Source: Anaerolineae bacterium
GTDB lineage: Bacteria; Chloroflexota; Anaerolineae; JACIWP01
Length of the DNA stretch: 34,372 bases
Assembly (NCBI GenBank): GCA_028275445.1
Contig: JAPWUQ010000006.1
Location: forward strand, 1-34,372
Reading direction: 5' to 3'
The position numbers were made by a program, and so were the translations under genes. Below, piece by piece: positions 8,478-15,943 of this stretch. Positions within the stretch are counted from its first letter, which is position 1. The number at the start of each line of letters is the position of its first letter. A model generated the notes under the pieces. That model ran no database searches, was not told the DNA's origin, and was given only the letters and a program-made list of their open reading frames with translations.

Positions 8478-9653
8478 GTGCGCATCTGCTTGATCAGCGG
8501 CGAGTTTCCCCCCATGCAGGGCGGCGTCGGCGACTTCACCTGGCGATTGGCGGAAGCCATGGCGGCGAAAGGCCATCAGGTGATGGTGCTGACGTCACAG
8601 CAGGCCGCCGGCGCGGCCTGCCAGGGCTGTTCGGTACGGGCGGAGGTGCCCCGCTGGAACTGGGGGTTCTGGAAAACCGCCCGCCGGCTGTTCGAGGAAA
8701 GCCGGCCGGACGTGGTGAACATCCAGTACCAAACCGCCGCCTACGGCATGCATCCGGCGGTGAACCTCTTCCCCTGGTGGTTGCGGCGCCGGCGGGAGCG
8801 GCCGGCAGTGGTGGTGACCTTCCATGACCTGCGGATGCCCTTCCTGTTCCGCGGCGCCGGCCCCCTGCGCCGGCGCGTCAACGACTTCCTGGCCCAGCAG
8901 GTCGACGGCGTCATCGCCACCAACGAAGAGGATTTCGCCCAACTGACCCTGCGGGCGCCGGCGGTGCCGCGCCGGCTCATCCCCATCGGCTCCAATATCC
9001 TGCCGCCGGCCAGCCCCGATTACTCGCGCGAGGCCTGGCGGGCGCGCTGGGGCATCCAGCCTCATGAGTTCGCCCTGGCCTATTTCGGCTTCCTCAACGT
9101 CACGAAGGGGGGCGAGGACCTCATCGGCGCGCTGGAACTGCTGGTGCGGGAGGGTCGGCCGGTCAAGCTCATCATGGTGGGTGGCAAGGTCGGCTCCAGC
9201 GATCCGACGAATTTGCTGTACCTGAACCGCGTCGAACAGCGCATCCAGCAGAGCCGGCTGGAGCCTTATGTGGTCTGGACCGATTACCTGCCCAGCGAGG
9301 AGGTCAGCGCCACCCTTTGGGCGGCGGACGCGGTGGTACTGCCCTATCGCGACGGCGTGTCCACGCGGCGGGGGACGCTGATGGCCGCGCTGACCCACGG
9401 CCGGCCCATCGTGACCACCATCCCATCCCTGCCGGTCCACTATTTCCAGGACGGAGAGAACCTCCTGCTGGTACCGCCGGCCTCCCCGGAGGAGATCGCG
9501 CGCGCGGTACAGCGCCTGATGGAGGATGCCGGCCTGCGGGAGCGGCTGGGCAAAGGCGCCCTGGCGCTCTCGGAACGCTTCACTTGGCCGGCCATTGCAG
9601 AAGAGACCCTGCAGTTCTACATCGAACTGCTTTCCAGGCGGCGCGGCACATGA
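8478..9653 (+). CDS. GT4-like glycosyltransferase with non-canonical C-terminal motif
   Basis: This is a retaining GT-B-fold glycosyltransferase of 391 residues. It begins 'ICLISGEFPPMQGGVGDF', the usual N-terminal acceptor-domain opening with a glycine loop. The donor domain starts near 190 ('ALAYFGFLNVTKGGEDLI'). Where GT4 enzymes normally carry E-x7-E in the donor site, this protein reads 'DGVSTRRGTLMAALTHG', so both glutamates are missing. A subset of bacterial GT4 relatives has this 'RRG(S/T)' form, so I take it as a natural variant and not a dead enzyme. The start is GTG 8478, preceded by 'ggaggg'. The stop overlaps the next ATG by 4 bp. Its sugar and acceptor are unknown. Confidence 0.82.
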   Translation: MRICLISGEFPPMQGGVGDFTWRLAEAMAAKGHQVMVLTSQQAAGAACQGCSVRAEVPRWNWGFWKTARRLFEESRPDVVNIQYQTAAYGMHPAVNLFPWWLRRRRERPAVVVTFHDLRMPFLFRGAGPLRRRVNDFLAQQVDGVIATNEEDFAQLTLRAPAVPRRLIPIGSNILPPASPDYSREAWRARWGIQPHEFALAYFGFLNVTKGGEDLIGALELLVREGRPVKLIMVGGKVGSSDPTNLLYLNRVEQRIQQSRLEPYVVWTDYLPSEEVSATLWAADAVVLPYRDGVSTRRGTLMAALTHGRPIVTTIPSLPVHYFQDGENLLLVPPASPEEIARAVQRLMEDAGLRERLGKGALALSERFTWPAIAEETLQFYIELLSRRRGT

Positions 9654-11938
9654 TGCTCGGCACCGTATCCCCCTTCCCGGCGCCCGATGCGCCCCGCCGG
9701 CGCTTTTCCGAACGATGGCACCCCTGGCTGGTGGCCTCCGTCGTCGTGCTCTTCCTGGCGCTGGGGGTGGTGTACAACGTCACAGTGCCCATCTTCGAGG
9801 CGCCGGACGAGATCCAGCATTTCTATTACATCAAGCACCTGGCGGATGGGAAAGGCCTGCCGGTGCAGGGGACGGCCGAAAGCCGGCAGAGCTGGGCGCA
9901 GGAAGGGAGCCAGCCCCCACTGTATTATCTGCTGGGGGCGCTGGTCATCCGGGGCATGGACACCAGCGACGCCGGCGAGATCATCTGGCTCAACCCGCAG
10001 GCGAACATCGGCACGCCGCGCTATCCCGGCAACAAAAACCGCATCATCCACACGGAGCGGGAGGATTTCCCTTACGAGGGGACGGTCCAGGCGGTGCATG
10101 TCCTGCGGCTGTATTCCCTGCTGTGGGGATGCGGCACCGTTGTAATGACCTACTTCCTGGCGCGGGAGGTCTTGCGCCGGCGCGACCTGGCCCTGCTGAC
10201 GACAGCCTGCGTCGCGTTCACCCCTCAGTTCATCTTCATCCACAGCGCCGTATCCAACGACAGCCTGATCACCTTCCTGAGCACCCTGGGGGTCTGGCTG
10301 ATGGCGCGGATGCTGGGGAGCGAGCGGCCGGCCCGCTATGCGTTCCCCCTGGGATTGACGCTGGGGCTGGCCGCCCTGGCCAAGCTCAGCGGGCTGGCCC
10401 TGTGGGGGCTGGCCGGCCTGCTCCTGGCCTACCTGCTCTGGCGGCGGCGGCTTTCCTGGCCGCAGGCGTTCCTCGCCGGCTGTCTGATGGCCAGCCTCGC
10501 CCTGCTGATCGCCGGCCCCTGGTTCGTCCGCAACCTCACCCTCTACGGCGACCTGACCGGCCTGCGCCCGATGCTGGAAATCGTTGGCCGGCGCGCCGAC
10601 CGGCCGACCCTGGCGGACATCTGGGGCGAATTCCGCGGCCTGCGCATCTCCTTCTGGGGATTGTTCGGCTGGTTCAACATCCTCCTGCCCGAAGCCGTGT
10701 ACAAGGTGCTGGACGGCATCACCCTGCTGGCCGGCCTGGGACTGGTCTTCGGCGCGCTGCGCCGGCGCAGTGCACCGCTGGCACGCCGGCCGGCCGCCGC
10801 CCTGATGGGCGCCTGGCTGACGCTGACGTGTATCTCCCTGGTGCGCTGGACCACCATCACCATGGGCACCCAGGGGCGCCTGCTCTTCCCTGCCATGGCC
10901 GCGTTCATGATCCTTCTGGTGATGGGATTGGCGCAGTGGTGGCCGGAAGAATGGCGGTTCCGAGGGCTCCTGCCCCTGCCGGCCGGCCTGCTGGCCCTGT
11001 CCATCCTCAGCCCTTTCCTGGTCATTCAGCCGGCCTACGCGCGCCCGCCGATATTGACGGAGCAGGAGGTGCCGGCCGCGGCGCGCATTGACCCCCTGAC
11101 CTTCGGGGAAAGCATCCGACTGGTGGGCCTGGAAATCTCGGGGGCGGAAGTATACCCCGGGGAAAGCGTGCATGTCACCCTGTACTGGGAGTGCCTGGCC
11201 TCCATGCAGGAGGATTACAACATCACCGTGAAACTGTGGGGCAGGAGCATGCAGATCGTCGGGGCAGTGGATACATACCCCGGCTGGGGGACATACCCGA
11301 CCAGCCTGTGGCTGCCCGGCCAGGTGGTGAAGGATCGGTATGAGATTGCCGTTGACCCTCAGGCATTGGCCCCCTCGCTGTTGCGCCTGGATGTCGGCGT
11401 GTATCCCCTGGATACGATGGAGCGCCTGCCGGCCTACGACGCCGCCGGCCGACTGCTGTCCCTGCCCACGATTGCCGGCGTCCTCCGATTGGCGCCAAAG
11501 GGGCCGGCGTCGTATACTATCCCGTACCCGACGCGATTCCGCTGGGAGAACGGGATGGTGTTGGATGGTTACGCGCTGGAAGGGGCCACGGTTCGCGCCG
11601 GCGGCATCCTGCAACTGCAGGCATTCTGGCATACGGAGCGCGCGCTGGAGGAGGAGTACACGGTCTTCGTCCACCTGGTGGACCGGGCCGGCCGCATATG
11701 GAGCCAGCATGATAAGCCACCCCTCGATGGGGATTACCCCACGTTGTTCTGGCGGCCCGGCGAAATGGTGATGGATACCTTCTATCTCTCGCTGGCCGGC
11801 GTGCCGGCCGGCACCTACTGGTTGGAGGTGGGGTTATATCCTTCGGACAGCGCCTCCCATCCGCTGGCGCTGGTGGACGATGACGGAGCATCTCTCGGGA
11901 ACCGAATCTGGCTGACGCCCATACGGGTTCAGCAGTGA
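9650..11938 (+). CDS. GT-C membrane glycosyltransferase (GT39/DUF2142-like) with duplicated C-terminal beta-rich domain
   Basis: This polytopic protein (762 residues) would transfer a sugar from a polyprenyl-phosphate donor on the outer side of the membrane. The first long loop carries 'FEAPDEIQHFYYIKHL', with the acidic pair expected for the GT-C catalytic site. About ten to twelve hydrophobic segments follow up to residue 465 or so. The remaining 295 residues are soluble and would be extracytoplasmic. They hold two similar beta-rich units: compare 'LYWECLASMQEDYNITVKL' with 'AFWHTERALEEEYTVFVHL', and 'LWLPGQVVKDRYE' with 'FWRPGEMVMDTFY', each ending '(D/E)VG(V/L)YP'. ATG 9650 overlaps the GT4 stop by 4 bp, and a second ATG follows at once. 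The tail may bind the growing glycan or cell wall. The donor and acceptor are not predictable from sequence. Confidence 0.82.
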   Translation: MMLGTVSPFPAPDAPRRRFSERWHPWLVASVVVLFLALGVVYNVTVPIFEAPDEIQHFYYIKHLADGKGLPVQGTAESRQSWAQEGSQPPLYYLLGALVIRGMDTSDAGEIIWLNPQANIGTPRYPGNKNRIIHTEREDFPYEGTVQAVHVLRLYSLLWGCGTVVMTYFLAREVLRRRDLALLTTACVAFTPQFIFIHSAVSNDSLITFLSTLGVWLMARMLGSERPARYAFPLGLTLGLAALAKLSGLALWGLAGLLLAYLLWRRRLSWPQAFLAGCLMASLALLIAGPWFVRNLTLYGDLTGLRPMLEIVGRRADRPTLADIWGEFRGLRISFWGLFGWFNILLPEAVYKVLDGITLLAGLGLVFGALRRRSAPLARRPAAALMGAWLTLTCISLVRWTTITMGTQGRLLFPAMAAFMILLVMGLAQWWPEEWRFRGLLPLPAGLLALSILSPFLVIQPAYARPPILTEQEVPAAARIDPLTFGESIRLVGLEISGAEVYPGESVHVTLYWECLASMQEDYNITVKLWGRSMQIVGAVDTYPGWGTYPTSLWLPGQVVKDRYEIAVDPQALAPSLLRLDVGVYPLDTMERLPAYDAAGRLLSLPTIAGVLRLAPKGPASYTIPYPTRFRWENGMVLDGYALEGATVRAGGILQLQAFWHTERALEEEYTVFVHLVDRAGRIWSQHDKPPLDGDYPTLFWRPGEMVMDTFYLSLAGVPAGTYWLEVGLYPSDSASHPLALVDDDGASLGNRIWLTPIRVQQ

Positions 11939-11956
11939 GGATAGGCAGGACACGGC

Positions 11957-13453
11957 ATGCGGGCAAACCGGGCAGTGGACAGACTGCAGGAGATATTCTT
12001 TGGGCAGGACCGCCGGCTGGCCCTGGCGGCGCTGACGCTGGTGATCATCGGCGCCGGCCTGCTGGTGGGCGCCTACGTGGCCGCGCTGGGGCCACTGCTC
12101 GCGGCGGCCCTCTCCATCGCCCTGGTAGTTGGCCTGTTGATGCTGCGCAGTACGCAGTGGGGCTTTTTCGCCGTGGTCACGGTGGCCTGCCTCCTGCCCT
12201 TCGGCGCCCTGCCGGTGGACATCGGCTTCCGGCCCACGTTCCTGGACCTGGTGCTGGTGGTGCTGTACTTCGTCTGGGTCAGCGCCTATGTCACCGGCCG
12301 GCGCAAGGAGTTCATCGCCTCACCGCTGGGATGGACGGTTTTCCTTTTTATGGCGCTGGCCTGCGCCTCGTTCATCGCCGGCCTGACCCATACCCGCCTG
12401 ACGATGTACGTCCTGCGCCACTTCGCTGAAATCCTCATCGCCATCGGGCTGTTCTTCGTGGTGCTGAACACCATCCGCACGCCGGCACAGCTCCGCCAGG
12501 TCCTGCAGGCCACCGCCCTGGCCGGCACCTTTGAAGCGGCCATCGGCATCTTCCTGTACGTTATCCCGCCGGCATGGTCCATCCGCCTGCTCTCCGCCCT
12601 GGGGCGCTTCAACTACCCCACCGGCGCCGGCGTCCTGCGCTATATCGAGGACAATCCCGAGCTGCCCATGCGCGCCATCGGCACGTCCGTGGACCCCAAT
12701 GTCCTTGGTGGGCTGATGGTGCTCATCGGGGGACTGCTGGTCCCCCAGCTCTTCGCCCGCCGGCCGCTGTTCCGCCGCTGGATAAGCGCCGGCATGCTCC
12801 TGCTGGTGGTCACCTGTCTGTACCTGACCTATTCGCGCGCCGCCCTGCTGGGATTTGCGGCCGCCTCCCTGCTGGTGGCGGTCCTGCGCTACCGCAAACT
12901 GCTCATCCTGCTGGTCATCGCCGGCCTGCTCTTCTTCCTGCTCCCGCAGACCCAGGACTATGTGACGCGCCTGATCGAGGGACTGCAGGCGCAGGACCGC
13001 GCCACGCAGATGCGCCTGGGAGAGTACAAGGATGCCCTCATCCTCATCTCCCGCTATCCCTGGTTCGGCGTGGGGTTCGCCGGCACCCCCGATATTGACA
13101 CCTATTTGGGCGTCTCCAGCGCCTATCTGCTGATGGCCGAACAGATGGGTCTGGTCGGGGTGGGCGTGTTCCTGCTGTTCCTGGTGCGGCTGTACCTGGC
13201 GGTCTGGCGGGGATGGCGCCGCGTGCGCGCTCATCAAAATGAAGAGCTGGAGCCGCTGATGCTGGGCGCCTGGGCCGGCCTTTCCGGCGCGCTGGTGGCC
13301 GGCGTCCTGGACCATTATTTCTTCAACTTCGACTTTCCGCATTCGGTGACCCTCTTCTGGCTGTTCATCGGCTGGTGCGCCGCGGCGGCGTATATGGCCC
13401 TGCAGGCGCCGGCCTCATCCGTATCTGGTGGAGGAGCGCATGCCGCTGGTTGA
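11957..13453 (+). CDS. O-antigen ligase/Wzy-type polymerase membrane protein
   Basis: This 498-residue protein has about twelve membrane segments and a large loop between residues 200 and 245 ('LGRFNYPTGAGVLRYIEDN'), the layout of the WaaL/Wzy family. The signature region near residue 360 reads 'ISRYPWFGVGFAGTPDIDTY', with the G-x-G-x-G found in this family, followed by 'SAYLLMAEQMGLVGVGVFL'. Such proteins polymerise or ligate lipid-linked glycans on the outer side of the membrane. It is the last clear polysaccharide gene of the run. Its 3' end overlaps the start of the iron-sulfur protein gene by 14 bp, which ties the next, unrelated genes to this transcript. Polymerase and ligase roles cannot be told apart by eye. 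Confidence 0.83.
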   Translation: MRANRAVDRLQEIFFGQDRRLALAALTLVIIGAGLLVGAYVAALGPLLAAALSIALVVGLLMLRSTQWGFFAVVTVACLLPFGALPVDIGFRPTFLDLVLVVLYFVWVSAYVTGRRKEFIASPLGWTVFLFMALACASFIAGLTHTRLTMYVLRHFAEILIAIGLFFVVLNTIRTPAQLRQVLQATALAGTFEAAIGIFLYVIPPAWSIRLLSALGRFNYPTGAGVLRYIEDNPELPMRAIGTSVDPNVLGGLMVLIGGLLVPQLFARRPLFRRWISAGMLLLVVTCLYLTYSRAALLGFAAASLLVAVLRYRKLLILLVIAGLLFFLLPQTQDYVTRLIEGLQAQDRATQMRLGEYKDALILISRYPWFGVGFAGTPDIDTYLGVSSAYLLMAEQMGLVGVGVFLLFLVRLYLAVWRGWRRVRAHQNEELEPLMLGAWAGLSGALVAGVLDHYFFNFDFPHSVTLFWLFIGWCAAAAYMALQAPASSVSGGGAHAAG

Positions 13454-14453
13454 GGAGTTTGTGAAGGCCTTCGGCGTCTGGGACGTGGCCCAGCCGTATA
13501 TCGAGCGCATCGTGGAAGAGCCGGAAATGCGCCTCATCGTCGCCATGCGTGGACAGGCGCTGACGGTCGAAGAGGCCGCCGAACGCCTGGGGATGGCGCC
13601 GGCAGAGGCCGCGGCGTTCCTCGAACGCTGTTATCAGCGCGGCATGGTGCATAAGCAGGAGGGGGAAGACGGCGTCCGGTATGCGTCGGCCGATTTCTAC
13701 ACGCGCCTCGACTACTTTATCCGCTTCGGCGAATGGAAGCAGTTGCCGGCGGAGGCCCGCCGTGCCCTGGATGAGCGCTATGTGCGCGAATACGCCGCCC
13801 GGGTGCGCCCGACGGTCGAGGCGCGCATGCGCGGCGAGGAGACCGAAGCGCATCTGCACAACGACGCGGTGATGCTCCTGCCGGAAGTCGAGGAGATGGT
13901 CGAGGCGGCCCAGGAGATCATCGTCCTGCCGTGCGACTGCCGGCTGGCCGGCGAGCACTGCGACCGCCCCATCGAGGTCTGCATCTGGATGGATGACCTG
14001 GCGCGCGGCATGCTGGCGCGGGGACACGGCCGGCGGATCACTTCCGAGGAAGCGCGCCAGCTCCTTCGCTGGGCGGACAAAAAGGGCCTGATGCACACGG
14101 CTGACCCGAACTGGCGGGAACACGGCCTGACGGCCATCTGCAACTGCTGTGCCTGTGACTGCTACCCCTTCCGCGCCGCCGGCATGCTGGGAAGCAAGGG
14201 AACCTGGCCGCGCTCGCGCTATATCGCCGCGTATGACCGGGACAGGTGCAATCTGTGCGGCGCCTGCGTGCGGCGCTGTCATTTCGGCGCCTTCTCGTTC
14301 GATGGAACCACGGTCATGGTGGAGGGGAAGGAGCGCCGCAACGTGGTGTATGAGCCGGCGCTCTGTTGGGGCTGTGGGCTGTGTGCCAACACCTGCCCCA
14401 CCCAGGCCATCCGCATGGAACCGCTCTCCTCTGGAGGGGATTCTTCCGCATGA
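13440..14453 (+). CDS. Cysteine-rich iron-sulfur protein with two C-terminal 4Fe-4S ferredoxin motifs
   Basis: I recognise the C-terminal part as a bacterial double-cluster ferredoxin: 'CNLCGACVRRC' (Cys270, 273, 276, 280) and 'CWGCGLCANTCP' (Cys309, 312, 315, 319). Upstream are two more Cys groups: 'CDCRLAGEHC...C' (165, 167, 174, 181) and the dense 'CNCCACDC' (234, 236, 237, 239, 241). That is enough for at least one further cluster or metal site. The N terminus (about 25-75) looks like a winged-helix segment ('LTVEEAAERLGMAPAEAAAFL'). The protein has 337 residues, no signal peptide and no membrane segment, so it acts in the cytoplasm, probably as an electron carrier or redox sensor. I chose ATG 13440 with 'ggagg' upstream over the track's GTG 13428. 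It overlaps the Wzy gene by 14 bp and the ammonia-lyase gene by 4 bp. Its partner enzyme is unknown. Confidence 0.85.
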   Translation: MPLVEEFVKAFGVWDVAQPYIERIVEEPEMRLIVAMRGQALTVEEAAERLGMAPAEAAAFLERCYQRGMVHKQEGEDGVRYASADFYTRLDYFIRFGEWKQLPAEARRALDERYVREYAARVRPTVEARMRGEETEAHLHNDAVMLLPEVEEMVEAAQEIIVLPCDCRLAGEHCDRPIEVCIWMDDLARGMLARGHGRRITSEEARQLLRWADKKGLMHTADPNWREHGLTAICNCCACDCYPFRAAGMLGSKGTWPRSRYIAAYDRDRCNLCGACVRRCHFGAFSFDGTTVMVEGKERRNVVYEPALCWGCGLCANTCPTQAIRMEPLSSGGDSSA

Positions 14454-15823
14454 CGCGCATCGTGCGGGTGCTGGCTGTGCCGGCCTCTGGCGGCTATTAT
14501 TACGAGGACCTGGCCGCGCTTCAGGCGCGCCATATCCCGGTCGAGGAGCGCTACACCGCGCCGGCGGTCACGCCCGGCTTCCGCTTCGTGCGCGAGCCAG
14601 CCGAGGCGGTTTCGGTGGGCCTGGTGCTGGACGACGGCCAGGTAGCCTGGGGGGACTGCGTCGGTGTGGCCTACAGCGGCAAGGCCGGCCGCTTCCCGCC
14701 CTTCCGCGCCGCCGAGGGGACGGCGGTCATCCAGCAGGTGGTGGCGCCGTTCCTGGAAGGCCGGCCGGTAGCCAGCTTTCGCGAGCTGGCCGGCGGTCTC
14801 GATGCCCTGCGCCAGGTGGTGGAGGAGCGCCGGCCCCTGCCGCGCCCGCCGCGCGCCGGGCGCCTTTCGCGGCGCGAGTTCCTGACCGCGCCGGCGCGCC
14901 TGCTGGCGCCGGAAGAAGAGCCGCCGATGGAAACTGTGCGCCAGGAGCGCCCCCTCCATCCGGCGATCCATTACGGCGTCACCCAGGCGCTCCTGCGCGC
15001 TGTGGCGCTGTCGCGCCGGCTAACCATGGCGGAAGTCATTGCGGAGGAATGGGGACTGCCGGCGCCCGAATCCCCGGTGCCCATTCATGCCCAGTGCGGC
15101 GGTGACCGCTATCACGGCGCGGACAAGATGATCGCGCGCCGGCTGGCCTCCCTGCCGCATGCCCTGGTGGACGATATTGATGAGCAGTTAGGGCCGAATG
15201 GGGGACGCCTGATCCAGTATGCCCGATGGCTGCGCAGCCGCGTCGAGGCCCTTGGTGGGCCGGAGTACCGCCCGACCATCCATTTGGACGTGCACGGCGC
15301 GCTGGGTAAAATCTATAACAACGTGCTGGGCAAGGTGCTGGGCGACCTGTACGCGCTGGAGCTGGCGGTGGCCCCCCTGCCCCTGCGGGTGGAAAGCCCG
15401 GTCATCATGGAGACTCTGCCGGCGCAGTTGGAGGCACTGCGCTCCCTGCGCGATTATATCCGCATCCGCAAGATGCGGGTGCAGATCGTGGCCGACGAAT
15501 GGGCCAACACCCTGGAGGATATCCGGCAGTTCATCGCCACACGCGCCGCAGATATGATCCAGATCAAAATGCCCGACATGGGCGGGATTCACCACACGGT
15601 GGAGGCGGTGCTGGCCTGTAAGGCCGCCGGCATCGGCGCCTTCCTGGGCGGAAGCTGTGTGGAGACGGACCTCTCCGCCAGAGCGGCGGTGCATGTTGCC
15701 CTGGCGACCCAGCCGGCGATGATGCTGGCGCGCCCGGGCATGGGCGTGGACGAGGCGATCATGATCGTCCAGAACGAGATGGCGCGTGCGCTGGCCTGCA
15801 TCCGCGGCCGGCGGGGAACATAG
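14450..15823 (+). CDS. Methylaspartate ammonia-lyase (3-methylaspartase)
   Basis: Family members reversibly deaminate (2S,3S)-3-methylaspartate to mesaconate in the methylaspartate route of glutamate fermentation. The enolase-superfamily residues known for the clostridial enzyme all appear: His237 ('PHALVDD'), metal ligands Asp280 ('IHLDVHG'), Glu315 ('LRVESP') and Asp349 ('VADEWANTLED'), Gln371 and base Lys373 ('QIKMPDMGG'), and Cys403 in 'GGSCVETD', where the clostridial enzyme has 'GGTC'. 'RPGMGVDEAIMIVQNEM' closes the barrel. It has 457 residues, longer than the usual 410 or so. The excess is mainly a Pro/Arg/Glu-rich insertion at about 130-168. ATG 14450 follows 'ctggagggga' and overlaps the previous stop (ATGA). 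No glutamate mutase is in the window, so the true substrate may be another 3-substituted aspartate. Confidence 0.87.
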   Translation: MTRIVRVLAVPASGGYYYEDLAALQARHIPVEERYTAPAVTPGFRFVREPAEAVSVGLVLDDGQVAWGDCVGVAYSGKAGRFPPFRAAEGTAVIQQVVAPFLEGRPVASFRELAGGLDALRQVVEERRPLPRPPRAGRLSRREFLTAPARLLAPEEEPPMETVRQERPLHPAIHYGVTQALLRAVALSRRLTMAEVIAEEWGLPAPESPVPIHAQCGGDRYHGADKMIARRLASLPHALVDDIDEQLGPNGGRLIQYARWLRSRVEALGGPEYRPTIHLDVHGALGKIYNNVLGKVLGDLYALELAVAPLPLRVESPVIMETLPAQLEALRSLRDYIRIRKMRVQIVADEWANTLEDIRQFIATRAADMIQIKMPDMGGIHHTVEAVLACKAAGIGAFLGGSCVETDLSARAAVHVALATQPAMMLARPGMGVDEAIMIVQNEMARALACIRGRRGT

Positions 15824-15825
15824 GG

Positions 15826-15913
15826 CCTTCTCCCCTTCCCCGCCGTGCGGGGAAGGGGTTGGGGGATGAGGCATTCTCCCCCCGCCGTGCGGCGAAGGGG
15901 CCGGGGGATGGGG
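15826..15913 (+). repeat. Two tandem copies of a palindromic GC-rich intergenic repeat
   Basis: Copy 1 (15826-15872) contains an 11-bp perfect stem, CCCCTTCCCCG/CGGGGAAGGGG (15832-15842 with 15848-15858), loop 'ccgtg', then 'ttgggggatgagg'. Copy 2 (15873-15913) repeats 'attctcccc..gccgtgcgg..aagggg..gggggatg' with a degenerate stem. The unit resembles dispersed repeats that I recall from Chloroflexota genomes, where their reverse strand reads 'cctcatcccc..ccccttcccc'. It fills most of the 120-bp gap between the ammonia-lyase and methyltransferase genes. It could end or stabilise the upstream mRNA, but neither copy is followed by a proper T-run: the 'ttttt' at 15914 is 15 bases past the second hairpin. 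Spurious ORFs on the minus strand here are a by-product. Confidence 0.72.
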
Positions 15914-15943
15914 TTTTTACAATATTGACCGGAGGAAACAGCC

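Noticed and set aside
9617-11710. 697-residue minus-strand ORF over the GT-C gene
   Set aside because: Shadow of a membrane protein gene: hydrophobic sense codons give Gln/His/Gly-rich antisense. No ribosome site or family resemblance.
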